DNA of 8,163 nucleotides, taken from Gammaproteobacteria bacterium. GTDB lineage: Bacteria > Pseudomonadota > Gammaproteobacteria > SZUA-21. Positions 1-5,928 of this stretch are shown here, in pieces. The position numbers and the translations under genes were made by a program. Position 1 is the stretch's first letter. Every line of letters starts with the position of its first letter. Location of the stretch: positions 1 to 8,163 of the forward strand of contig QIKQ01000373.1 of assembly GCA_003233075.1 (NCBI GenBank). The letters are read 5' to 3'. Under the pieces are notes generated by a model. The model did no database searches. It was not told where the DNA came from and worked only from the letters and a program-made list of their open reading frames with translations.

Positions 1-475
1 CCCCCTAAAGAATGAAAGGCCTGAGTATGTTGATAGATGAGCGTCTTGTGCAGTGAGTACGACCTGGATGGGAAGTACGAGCGAAACAGATTTGAGGTGG
101 ACAGGACGTCCGCCGATATTAAGCGAAACAATCAACACACTCAGGATATAAAATGTAAATGCTGATTAAATTCAAGCGAAGTATTAATACTTTATTGTAT
201 TTCTATGGCTACTTTACAGATATAAATAAATCTTTCGCCTGTCTGGTTTGGGTTGGCAATGACGAAAAGGCTGTAAATTAAGTATCTTTATGTTAATCTG
301 GCATTTGCTGCCACAAGCGGACTATATCAAAATCGCCGGCGATGAAAAAAATTAATTCTCTTTAGTTACCGTTGACGTAGTACAATTGACTCTGCGAATG
401 TAAAAAGATCATGCAAAATTAGATCGGACACCACTACATAGGTTAATGGATTAGGGCTGCATAAGTCAGAAATAA
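1..475. other. Non-coding stretch before the first gene
   Basis: No credible coding region was found on either strand; stops are frequent in all the frames I read. The stretch holds the inverted-repeat element at 20-145, a perfect 14-base palindrome at 179-192 (AAGTATTAATACTT), a perfect 12-base GC-rich palindrome at 332-343 (ATCGCCGGCGAT), and two TTGAC motifs 14 bases apart at 372 and 386. None of the TTGAC motifs has a well-spaced -10 box, so I do not call a promoter. Confidence 0.6.
20..145. repeat. 126-base structured element closed by a 15-base inverted repeat
   Basis: The left arm (20-34, CCTGAGTATGTTGAT) pairs with the right arm (131-145, ATCAACACACTCAGG) at 14 of 15 positions. The one mismatch is A-C on the plus strand but would be a U-G wobble in RNA from the minus strand, so the stem is complete only in a minus-strand transcript. 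Inside is a second hairpin: GGTGGAC (96-102) and GTCCGCC (108-114) around a five-base loop. AGTACGA occurs twice (56-62 and 74-80) and GCGAAACA twice (81-88 and 123-130). The GGATGG...GAGCG...ACAGGACGTCC pattern resembles, from memory, the short palindromic repeats scattered between genes in many gammaproteobacteria. It could instead be a small RNA. The structure is seen directly; its nature is inferred. Confidence 0.6.
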
Positions 476-1291
476 ATGGATCAAAAAGTGTCTTTAATAA
501 AACTATTTTCAAAATGGCGTAAAAAGCGAAAAGCATATCAAGCTGATGAACTAGACAAAAAGCTATTTACAACAATCTCGAACTTATATCCACGTCCTAA
601 ATTTATAGATTACTGTGATTATGATGTTTCTGAAAATGCAATGCTTGAGTTATGTAATAACGTCAATGTTGCATATGAAGATCCAGAATTAGTAGAATCT
701 TATATTTTCAATAGCCGTTTAGGATTTTTTGGCGACTGGCCTGATTTTCCTGCCTTTGCTGCAGATGTAGCGATTGTTGCTCGCCGCGAAGATATTGATG
801 AAAGTAATCTTATTTATTGGTATTTTCATACCAGTAAACATGGGATTTTTCCTAAATCAATTTATCCTTTGTTACTCGATTGGGCGTCAGATATTTTACT
901 CCCTTGGAAAATCAATATAAAGCGAACTAAATTAATGTACGATTATTGGGGTATGGAGCATATTGGTTTACTTGGGATTTATATTAATTTGGGAGGAGAT
1001 CCCCTGCATGTTATGCGTGAGCATATAGACTATTCAGCAACACAACAGCAAGCTACTTCCTTGTTACGTGCTATTAACGAAAATTATATTCCGACTAAAA
1101 AAGAAATATTTAAACATTTTCGAGCATTTAATCGATATATCTCTCAACAAAATACGCTGCCTCCATACGTAAAACGACTTATGCCTGTTATTAATATAAA
1201 GCGTATTATTTCAATGATTGAAACGAATCGTGCGGAAATAAAAGATATTTGTGAAAAATATCCATTTGACATACTTAAGCACCCATTTTAA
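476..1291 (+). CDS. Hypothetical protein, 271 residues, cytoplasmic
   Basis: I do not recognise this family and assign no function. The protein has no signal peptide and no hydrophobic stretch long enough for a membrane helix. It opens with a strongly basic segment (residues 13-20, KWRKKRKA). An aromatic-rich central region runs from about 75 to 160, with patches such as FFGDWPDFPAF (84-94), NLIYWYFHTSKHG (111-123) and YDYWGMEHIG (155-164). The C-terminal third is helical-looking and basic. No catalytic motif is apparent. The ATG at 476 is the first start in the frame, but no good Shine-Dalgarno precedes it, so expression is uncertain. The gene stands alone between two non-coding stretches and converges on the pilin operon, in the place where pilY1 would lie in a Pseudomonas-type cluster. 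It is not PilY1: that protein is far larger and secreted. Confidence 0.75.
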   Translation: MDQKVSLIKLFSKWRKKRKAYQADELDKKLFTTISNLYPRPKFIDYCDYDVSENAMLELCNNVNVAYEDPELVESYIFNSRLGFFGDWPDFPAFAADVAIVARREDIDESNLIYWYFHTSKHGIFPKSIYPLLLDWASDILLPWKINIKRTKLMYDYWGMEHIGLLGIYINLGGDPLHVMREHIDYSATQQQATSLLRAINENYIPTKKEIFKHFRAFNRYISQQNTLPPYVKRLMPVINIKRIISMIETNRAEIKDICEKYPFDILKHPF

Positions 1292-1611
1292 GCTAGACTA
1301 CAATTCCAGGTGATAAGGAGTCGCATCCCTCTTAGTACAAACTTTTTACAATTGATTACCGCCATTAGAACGGCAAATTTTTATCGTCATAAATCGTACC
1401 ACTTAAAATCTGTTCGTCAGATTCATCACGTAAGTGTTTTTCAAATATAGAAGCGGAATGACAACAATGGGTTGATTCTTCGAATTTGACGACAGTATGA
1501 CGCAACAATTTTGAACCCCCGGTAGCTGAACATTACATTCTATCAATTTGTTTGTCAGTTTAATAACTAAGACACTTGCCTTATACTAGATTACTTAGAT
1601 TATGGGTAGTG
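1292..1611. other. Non-coding spacer between convergent genes
   Basis: This 320-base spacer lies between the hypothetical gene and the 3' end of the pilin operon. It holds one weak terminator candidate (1356-1382) and a 47-codon minus-strand open frame (1508-1365) that could start only at TTG and has no ribosome binding site. No tRNA, repeat or recognisable gene remnant was seen. Confidence 0.5.
1356..1382 (+). terminator. Weak intrinsic terminator candidate
   Basis: TTACCG (1356-1361) and CGGCAA (1371-1376) form a six-position stem with one A-C mismatch around a nine-base loop, followed by five T at 1378-1382. It lies 65 bases after the stop of the 271-residue gene. The stem is short and imperfect, so this is tentative. 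Confidence 0.25.
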
Positions 1612-2178
1612 TTATTCTAATCTGGTCCAGGCAACTCGACCAAGTGTAACGTTATGTTGAAACACTGGTTTAGTGTTTGACTGTGGCTTTTCCAAACGTA
1701 TATAAATTGATTGCAGTATAGTGAGAATATTACTCTTGCTAGTATGACGAATAGTAATTCGAAAATAATGAGTTTTCAGTTTTACTATTTTACTAGTTGC
1801 ACTGGGTATTGAATAGGTTTTACTTGCAAAGTACTCAATAATTGCCAAGCTATTTTTATCCAACTGAATTGTGTTGGAGGAAGCCCATTTAAACTTTACG
1901 ATATGAATTAGTTTTTTATTAAACTGATAATAATAACCTTTGCGTTTCCAAGCGGCATCGCTAACTTTTATTTTTTCCTTTCCTAATTTTTGTTCGATAT
2001 GATTGAGTTTGCTGCTTGCGTTAAGAAAGTTTTGCTCGCTAAATTTAGCCATAATACTCAGTTCTGCTTGGCTAATGGTGAGTATGTAGGACGTTAAAAC
2101 CATTAAGCCAAATATAATATTAAAGATTAATGCAGCGAGTAAGGTGCTTGCCGCTTGTTTGTTAATATTAGGTTTCAT
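1612..2178 (-). CDS. pilX: PilX-like type IV pilus minor pilin
   Basis: Minor pilins of the PilX type help prime pilus assembly at the inner membrane and sit at or near the pilus tip. The call rests on position as third gene after pilV and pilW, a short N-terminal leader running into one hydrophobic helix (about residues 12-36), a length of 188 residues, and the C-terminal end GRVAW (180-184), which resembles the GR-x-SW ending of PilX proteins. The prepilin site is unusual: the aligned processing position is Ala9 instead of Gly, and no Glu sits at mature position +5. Lack of Glu5 is, as I recall it, shared with GspK-type pseudopilins; lack of Gly-1 would weaken PilD cleavage. The start is two bases after the pilW stop, consistent with translational coupling. 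Sequence identity to known PilX is low, so the name rests largely on context. Confidence 0.7.
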   Translation of the reverse strand: MKPNINKQAASTLLAALIFNIIFGLMVLTSYILTISQAELSIMAKFSEQNFLNASSKLNHIEQKLGKEKIKVSDAAWKRKGYYYQFNKKLIHIVKFKWASSNTIQLDKNSLAIIEYFASKTYSIPSATSKIVKLKTHYFRITIRHTSKSNILTILQSIYIRLEKPQSNTKPVFQHNVTLGRVAWTRLE

Positions 2179-2180
2179 AT

Positions 2181-3104
2181 TTAATTTACATTACGCAAAT
2201 AAACTAAACGGCTAAATGCCCGTCGCATGTATTTATCATAATAGGTAATTTTTTGATTGAATTCAGAGAAAACTTGTTTTTGCTTGTAACGGTAGACTTT
2301 GCAATGACTGCGCGCCAATCCCAATATTCGCACCCCAACAATATCATTCCAGTTATTGATTTGATTGGTGTTTTTAAATTGATACTTTGTTTTAGCGGTT
2401 TTAATAATAAATTGATAATTGAGAAGTTCTAAACCTAGGACTAACATTTGTTTTCGAAGTTTTCCTGATTTACTGCGGCTGAGTTGCATTAAGCCAGGCA
2501 CTTTTTTATTATTACAAAGCACGCTTTTTTGACTGCCAATATAGTAGCTAATTAAATGAATAGGGTGGATAGCTAACTCAGGATAAGTCTTGCTCTTTAC
2601 TCGCGTTTTGGCCTCTGCTACAAAAATATTGTCAGAAAGAAAATGATTGCTAATATAAAGTCTATTCGTCGTTAATTTACCTGTAGATTGCATCTTTGCT
2701 AGCCGCAAGTGTAATATATCGCCTTTCAAATAGTTACTCGTTTTAGATTTTAGGCAAGGATAATATAAGCCTGTTATGCTGCTTGCGTGAAGCGATGTTT
2801 TCAAGAATAAACTATCAGTTATATTGTTGCATGGCGAGAGACTTTTCTGAGCTTTTAGGCCAGCAGTCAAATAATTATCATGCGAGCGATTACCTAAATA
2901 GTTAACTTGCTGAAGAGAGTTAGATATTAGTTTTTGAGAGTAGAGTATGGTTTTATGTAAACTAGCATGCGCAGTTTTTATTTTATCGTGATAGCTCGCA
3001 TTGGTGTATAAATAAATTAATGTACTTAGGGTAAACATGGATAGTGCAAGGCCAATCATTAATTCGACTAGGCTCATTCCGGTATTGGTCGTTGGAAATT
3101 TCAT
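2181..3104 (-). CDS. pilW: PilW-like type IV pilus minor pilin
   Basis: PilW belongs to the minor pilin complex that initiates type IV pilus assembly and carries PilY1 to the tip in species that have it. The class III signal is canonical: a short leader ends at Gly9, then MSLVELMIGLALSMF with Glu at mature +5 and a hydrophobic helix to about residue 33. Family features continue downstream: LVLGLELLNYQF (221-232), followed by WNDIVGVRILGLARS (252-266), matches the 'gve-l-v-yg ... v-avrv-ll-rs' pattern of PilW proteins, and the protein ends RRAFSRLVYLRN like the family's 'RRvF-t-v-LRN'. Four cysteines (92, 117, 197, 268) could form two disulfides in the periplasm. At 307 residues it is a normal length. 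It lies 12 bases after the pilV stop and two before the pilX start. Confidence 0.87.
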   Translation of the reverse strand: MKFPTTNTGMSLVELMIGLALSMFTLSTLIYLYTNASYHDKIKTAHASLHKTILYSQKLISNSLQQVNYLGNRSHDNYLTAGLKAQKSLSPCNNITDSLFLKTSLHASSITGLYYPCLKSKTSNYLKGDILHLRLAKMQSTGKLTTNRLYISNHFLSDNIFVAEAKTRVKSKTYPELAIHPIHLISYYIGSQKSVLCNNKKVPGLMQLSRSKSGKLRKQMLVLGLELLNYQFIIKTAKTKYQFKNTNQINNWNDIVGVRILGLARSHCKVYRYKQKQVFSEFNQKITYYDKYMRRAFSRLVYLRNVN

Positions 3105-3116
3105 TTTCTAGCCATA

Positions 3117-3635
3117 TTATTGGTAAAGGGCAATTGTTAGTGATTCACATGCTAGACCTGGCGCATTAATCTGATGGGAGCGCAGTAATTTTTTACAGGT
3201 CTGGCTTGCGTGTGATTTATGGCCTAAGGCCCAGACGATATGTATTTGTACCTTAATAACGTTTAAATTGACTGATGATTTAATTCCCGTTTTATGTTGA
3301 CCTAAATTGACGTCTAATATTTTTTGCCAATAGCTGAATTCTGCGGAGACTAATTGTTTTGCTTGGCAGCTTGTTTTACTACAATTCGTTTTATTAAAGA
3401 TATTGTTGTTAAGCATTCGCTGTTTTGTTTTGCTAATGAGTATTGCATTAATGAGTGAACGCAAATAATTAGTTGCAATAATATTCTGGTCAACTAGACG
3501 AGCTTTAGAATCAAGCGATATTTGTGAGCTGAGTAATAGTAAGGCACAGGCAGAGACAAGTAATACCGCTAATAAATTATCAACTAATATTATTCCCTTA
3601 TGTCGATGACATCTAAATTTTGAGTGTTTTTTCAT
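3117..3635 (-). CDS. pilV: PilV-like type IV pilus minor pilin
   Basis: This is the first gene of the three-gene minor pilin operon. It has a basic leader of 14 residues ending in KG, then a hydrophobic helix (IILVDNLLAVLLVSACALLLL, residues 15-35). Asp replaces the usual Glu at mature +5, a conservative but rare change at a residue needed for subunit assembly. The segment VQIHIVW (129-135) matches the β-strand with a Trp near the C-terminus of PilV proteins, and paired cysteines (85/90 and 147/163) suggest disulfides. Length (172) fits PilV. In Pseudomonas fimU precedes pilV; here only an intergenic region lies upstream, and no Shine-Dalgarno is visible before the ATG. Another low-homology minor pilin (FimT/PilE-like) cannot be excluded, but order and size favour PilV. 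Confidence 0.75.
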   Translation of the reverse strand: MKKHSKFRCHRHKGIILVDNLLAVLLVSACALLLLSSQISLDSKARLVDQNIIATNYLRSLINAILISKTKQRMLNNNIFNKTNCSKTSCQAKQLVSAEFSYWQKILDVNLGQHKTGIKSSVNLNVIKVQIHIVWALGHKSHASQTCKKLLRSHQINAPGLACESLTIALYQ

Positions 3636-3877
3636 TGGCTATATTTAATGTCAAAATTTCACTAAGTCTTGTCGCTAATAATCAAAACTATTAGTTTGTA
3701 TATAAGTCTATATCTGTAGTCTATAGATAAAATTGTTAGTTAAAATCAGTTTTAATGCTAATTAAAAACCGTATAAGTGTTAGAATGGTGTAACCATTGT
3801 GAATATCTCTTAGTGCGATTAAAAGTACATAGGGGATAACATAAGGCCAACACCTAGCTAATTGTGAACGAAATTAC
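3636..3877. promoter_or_regulatory. Divergent control region between pilV and thiO
   Basis: The 242-base region must carry promoters for the leftward pilin operon and rightward thiO. It contains a perfect 6-3-6 palindrome, AATGGTGTAACCATT (3784-3798), overlapping a weak promoter-like pair for thiO: TTGTGA at 3797 and TTAAAA at 3819, 16 bases apart. Near the pilV side TCTATA is repeated (3707 and 3719) and the 11-base palindrome AACTATTAGTT lies at 3687-3697. No sequence resembling a TPP riboswitch was seen before thiO. No convincing promoter for pilV could be placed. Confidence 0.4.
3784..3798. promoter_or_regulatory. Candidate operator palindrome upstream of thiO
   Basis: AATGGT and ACCATT are exact inverted repeats separated by GTA, 80 bases before the thiO start. 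The site could bind a dimeric repressor or activator of thiO or of the divergent pilin operon. The symmetry is seen; binding is inferred. Confidence 0.35.
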
Positions 3878-4969
3878 ATGTACGATTGCATCATTATAGG
3901 CGCAGGGCTTATTGGCATGTTTACGGCCCGTGAATTGAGCCTGGCAGGTCAAAATGTTTTATTGCTTGATCGGCAGAGAAGTGGCCAAGAATCTTCTTGG
4001 GCGGGTGGCGGAATACTTTCACCACTTTACCCCTGGCGTTACCCGGAACCTGTGACTCGTTTGGTCGCTTGGAGTCAAGCTCATTATCCTGAATTAATTT
4101 CGCAAATAATAAATGATACCGGTCTGGACCCTGAATGGCAGCGCAATGGCTTGCTTGTTGTTGGTTCGAATGAGCAGTTACAAGCAGAACAATGGGCGCA
4201 GCAGTTTGGGGTCGAAATGCTTAGCTTAAATAATACTGAGTTAAAAAACTACGAGCCGGTGTTATCGTCAAGATATGAGAATGCGTTGTGGTTACCAGAT
4301 ATCGCTCAAGTTAGAAATCCGAGATTAATTAAAGCACTAAAGAAAAATCTTAATTCTCTTGGCGTTACTATAAAAGAAAAAGTTGATGTTGATGAGCTTA
4401 TTTTAAGTCAAGGCAGAGTAAGCGGCATTGTTTCAAAACAAGGATCGTGGCAAGCTCCGCAAGTCGTGATTGCCAGTGGAGCATGGAGTTCAAGGCTATT
4501 TAAACAAATATCAACCGAGCTACCGGTAGAGCCAGTTCGTGGCCAAATGATGATATTTAGTGCTAAACCAAATTTGTTAAAACGTATCGTATTAGGCCAG
4601 GAACATTATTTAATCCCACGTCGAGATGGCAGAATTTTAATTGGCAGTACTTTGGAATATGTTGGCTTTAACAAATTAACAACTAAGCAGGCGTATGAAC
4701 ACCTGCAACAAGCCGCGTTTAACTTGGTACCAAGTTTGGAGCAGTATCCAGTGGAGTTTCATTGGGCGGGGCTTAGGCCTGGTACCAGTAATGAGGGTAT
4801 TCCGTTTATAGGTGAAATTGACGGAATTCATGGGCTTTATATAAATACGGGTCATTTTCGCAATGGTGTCGTTCTCGCTCCAGCGTCTGCCCGATTACTG
4901 GCAGATGTTATGTTAAAACGTGAACCAATAGTGAATCCTAGTTATTTTCAGATAACCTCGCCAACTTAA
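3878..4969 (+). CDS. thiO: Glycine oxidase ThiO (FAD-dependent)
   Basis: ThiO is a soluble flavoenzyme that oxidises glycine with O2 to iminoglycine (dehydroglycine), releasing hydrogen peroxide. ThiG then uses iminoglycine to build the thiazole of thiamine. The DAO-type FAD domain opens with the dinucleotide-binding motif GAGLIG (residues 8-13) and an acidic strand end (LLLDR, 28-32). The ThiO signature SSWAGGGILSPLYPWRYP (39-56) follows. Substrate-site residues fit the family: Tyr244 in EHYLIPRRDG, Arg300 in WAGLRPGTS, and Arg328 in GHFRNGV, close to Bacillus subtilis Tyr246, Arg302 and Arg329. The length of 363 is typical and the gene looks complete. The ATG gives the motif at the expected distance; the ribosome binding site is weak. 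The other thiamine genes are not in the window. As I recall it, Pseudomonas aeruginosa also has thiO next to its minor pilins. Confidence 0.93.
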   Translation: MYDCIIIGAGLIGMFTARELSLAGQNVLLLDRQRSGQESSWAGGGILSPLYPWRYPEPVTRLVAWSQAHYPELISQIINDTGLDPEWQRNGLLVVGSNEQLQAEQWAQQFGVEMLSLNNTELKNYEPVLSSRYENALWLPDIAQVRNPRLIKALKKNLNSLGVTIKEKVDVDELILSQGRVSGIVSKQGSWQAPQVVIASGAWSSRLFKQISTELPVEPVRGQMMIFSAKPNLLKRIVLGQEHYLIPRRDGRILIGSTLEYVGFNKLTTKQAYEHLQQAAFNLVPSLEQYPVEFHWAGLRPGTSNEGIPFIGEIDGIHGLYINTGHFRNGVVLAPASARLLADVMLKREPIVNPSYFQITSPT

Positions 4970-5079
4970 GAATAAATAATACTTAAAAAACAAATAGATA
5001 GAGTATTATTATTATATTTCGTCTTAAGTCTGAGTTCTATCGTCAAAATCGTCGTAATTGACTCTAAAGCTCTATTTTT

Positions 5080-5109
5080 ACTAATCAGCAGTGATTATTA
5101 GTTTTTTTT
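5080..5109 (+). terminator. Rho-independent terminator after thiO
   Basis: AATCA (5083-5087) and TGATT (5092-5096) close a GCAG loop. An outer pairing of ACTAAT (5080-5085) with ATTAGT (5097-5102) is an alternative stem. Eight T follow directly (5102-5109). The stem is AT-rich but the U-tract is strong. It ends thiO transcription 110 bases after the stop and separates it from the regulator. Confidence 0.7.
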
Positions 5110-5127
5110 ATTTTAATCATAAATGAA

Positions 5128-5190
5128 CAAGCTAGTTGCTGATGAGCTAAGATATTGATCTAACAACGGGACTAGACTATTGCTAGCTTG
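5128..5190. repeat. Inverted repeat with 47-base loop
   Basis: CAAGCTAG (5128-5135) is exactly inverted as CTAGCTTG (5183-5190). The right arm abuts the -35 of the regulator promoter. It may be a distal regulatory site or chance; eight-base arms in AT-rich DNA are modest evidence. Confidence 0.3.
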
Positions 5191-5220
5191 AGGTTATATA
5201 CTTGGAATATATAGTATATT
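5188..5220 (+). promoter_or_regulatory. Promoter and palindromic operator candidate of the Irr-like gene
   Basis: TTGAGG (5188-5193) and TATAGT (5210-5215) are spaced by 16 bases and fit a sigma-70 promoter. The -10 lies inside the 15-base palindrome AATATATAGTATATT (5206-5220, six-base arms around three bases). A Fur-family dimer bound there would block its own promoter, so autoregulation is plausible. The site does not match the classic Fur box well. Confidence 0.45.
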
Positions 5221-5284
5221 AAGGTGAGCACGATTCGGGTTCTTGTAGGTTGAGTTCTTACGAGCTAACGGGTAAAAAATTAAA

Positions 5285-5710
5285 ATGATTATGAATCAAG
5301 AATCAACAATTCGTTTACTTAATAGTAAAGGCATTCAGCCAACTCAGCAGCGCGTCTTGATTGGTAGTGTTATTTTTGAAAAGCCACAGCATTTGTCAGC
5401 AGAGCAAGTACTAGAAAAAGTAAATCAGCTTGGTGTTGAATCAAGCAGTTCAAAAGTTTCTAAAGCAACTGTTTATAATACGTTAGGTTTGTTTGCACAA
5501 AAGGGCATAATTAGTGAAGTGATTGTTGATCCAAGTCGTATTTTTTACGACTCGAATACTGAACCTCATCATCATTTTTATAATATCGATACAGGCGTGC
5601 TAACTGATATCGAACCGAGTAGTATTGAGCTTAGTCGATTGCCTGAATTACCTCACGGAACGGAACATGCCGGCGTAGAAGTCATTGTTCGGGTTCGTGC
5701 CAGCAATTAA
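5285..5710 (+). CDS. Fur-superfamily transcriptional regulator, Irr-like
   Basis: This is a dimeric DNA-binding repressor of the Fur/PerR superfamily, most like the iron response regulator Irr. The N-terminal winged-helix domain includes IQPTQQRVLIGSVIF (17-31), LSAEQVLEKV (37-46) and the recognition region KVSKATVYNTLGLFAQKG (57-74). The C-terminal part has the run His95-His97 (PHHHFYNIDTG), then RLPELPHGTEHAGVEVIVRVR, closely matching rhizobial Irr, whose HHH motif contributes to haem and metal sensing. The protein has no cysteine at all, so it lacks the structural zinc site of Fur and PerR and cannot sense by thiol chemistry. The length of 141 is normal. A second in-frame ATG at 5291 is an alternative start; neither has a strong Shine-Dalgarno. 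It is monocistronic by spacing. Whether it senses haem, iron or peroxide cannot be read from sequence alone. Confidence 0.85.
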   Translation: MIMNQESTIRLLNSKGIQPTQQRVLIGSVIFEKPQHLSAEQVLEKVNQLGVESSSSKVSKATVYNTLGLFAQKGIISEVIVDPSRIFYDSNTEPHHHFYNIDTGVLTDIEPSSIELSRLPELPHGTEHAGVEVIVRVRASN

Positions 5711-5839
5711 TAAAAATTAATAGACTAAATTATTGTTAGATAACTAGATAGATATTATTGCAATCTGATTTTCCCTTAATGCTGTATTAATATCAGCTGA
5801 ATCTCATTCGATGTTTTAAGCATGATCCATAAATATAAT

Positions 5840-5877
5840 AAATAATATTATTTGTGTGTGGCAATAAAATGTATAAT
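5840..5877 (+). promoter_or_regulatory. Promoter of the secreted-protein gene with AT palindrome
   Basis: A perfect -10 box, TATAAT, is at 5872-5877. A weak -35 (TTTGTG, 5851-5856, spacing 15) overlaps the right edge of a perfect 14-base palindrome, AAATAATATTATTT (5840-5853). The palindrome sits where a repressor would block RNA polymerase. An earlier hairpin-forming sequence (GCTG...CAGC, 5781-5797) has no T-run and is not called a terminator. Confidence 0.45.
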
Positions 5878-5928
5878 TTTTAGCGGAAAATCACAGTAAC
5901 AAAGTATAGCGAGCAGGAACAAAACTTT

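Larger units (their letters stand above)
4970..5284. other. Spacer between thiO and the regulator gene
   Basis: This 315-base spacer encodes no protein that I can see. It holds the thiO terminator (5080-5109), a long-looped inverted repeat (5128-5190), and the promoter and palindrome of the downstream regulator (5188-5220). A leader of about 60 bases follows, in which GTTCTT occurs twice (5239 and 5254). Confidence 0.6.

Noticed and set aside
20..145. Integron attC site or CRISPR-like repeat
   Set aside because: There are no RYYYAAC/GTTRRRY core sites at the ends, no adjacent gene cassette or integrase, and no regularly spaced repeats.
372..419. Sigma-70 promoter for the 271-residue gene from TTGACG or TTGACT
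   Set aside because: No TATAAT-like box lies 16-18 bases downstream of either motif.
421..460. Insertion-sequence end suggested by GATCGGACACCACTA, paired with a possible second end near 1555-1580
   Set aside because: The two sequences are not inverted copies of each other, no flanking duplication is visible, and the gene between them does not look like a transposase.
1365..1508. Minus-strand open frame of 47 codons, acidic and protein-like, ending at 1365
   Set aside because: It could begin only at TTG, has no Shine-Dalgarno, and matches nothing I recognise. It overlaps the terminator candidate and may be chance.
3636..3877. TPP riboswitch upstream of thiO
   Set aside because: The conserved thi-box segments are not present in the region, and no suitable helix arrangement was seen.
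5285..5290. Alternative start of the regulator at the second ATG (5291)
   Set aside because: It cannot be excluded, since neither ATG has a good Shine-Dalgarno. I kept the upstream start; the difference is two residues.
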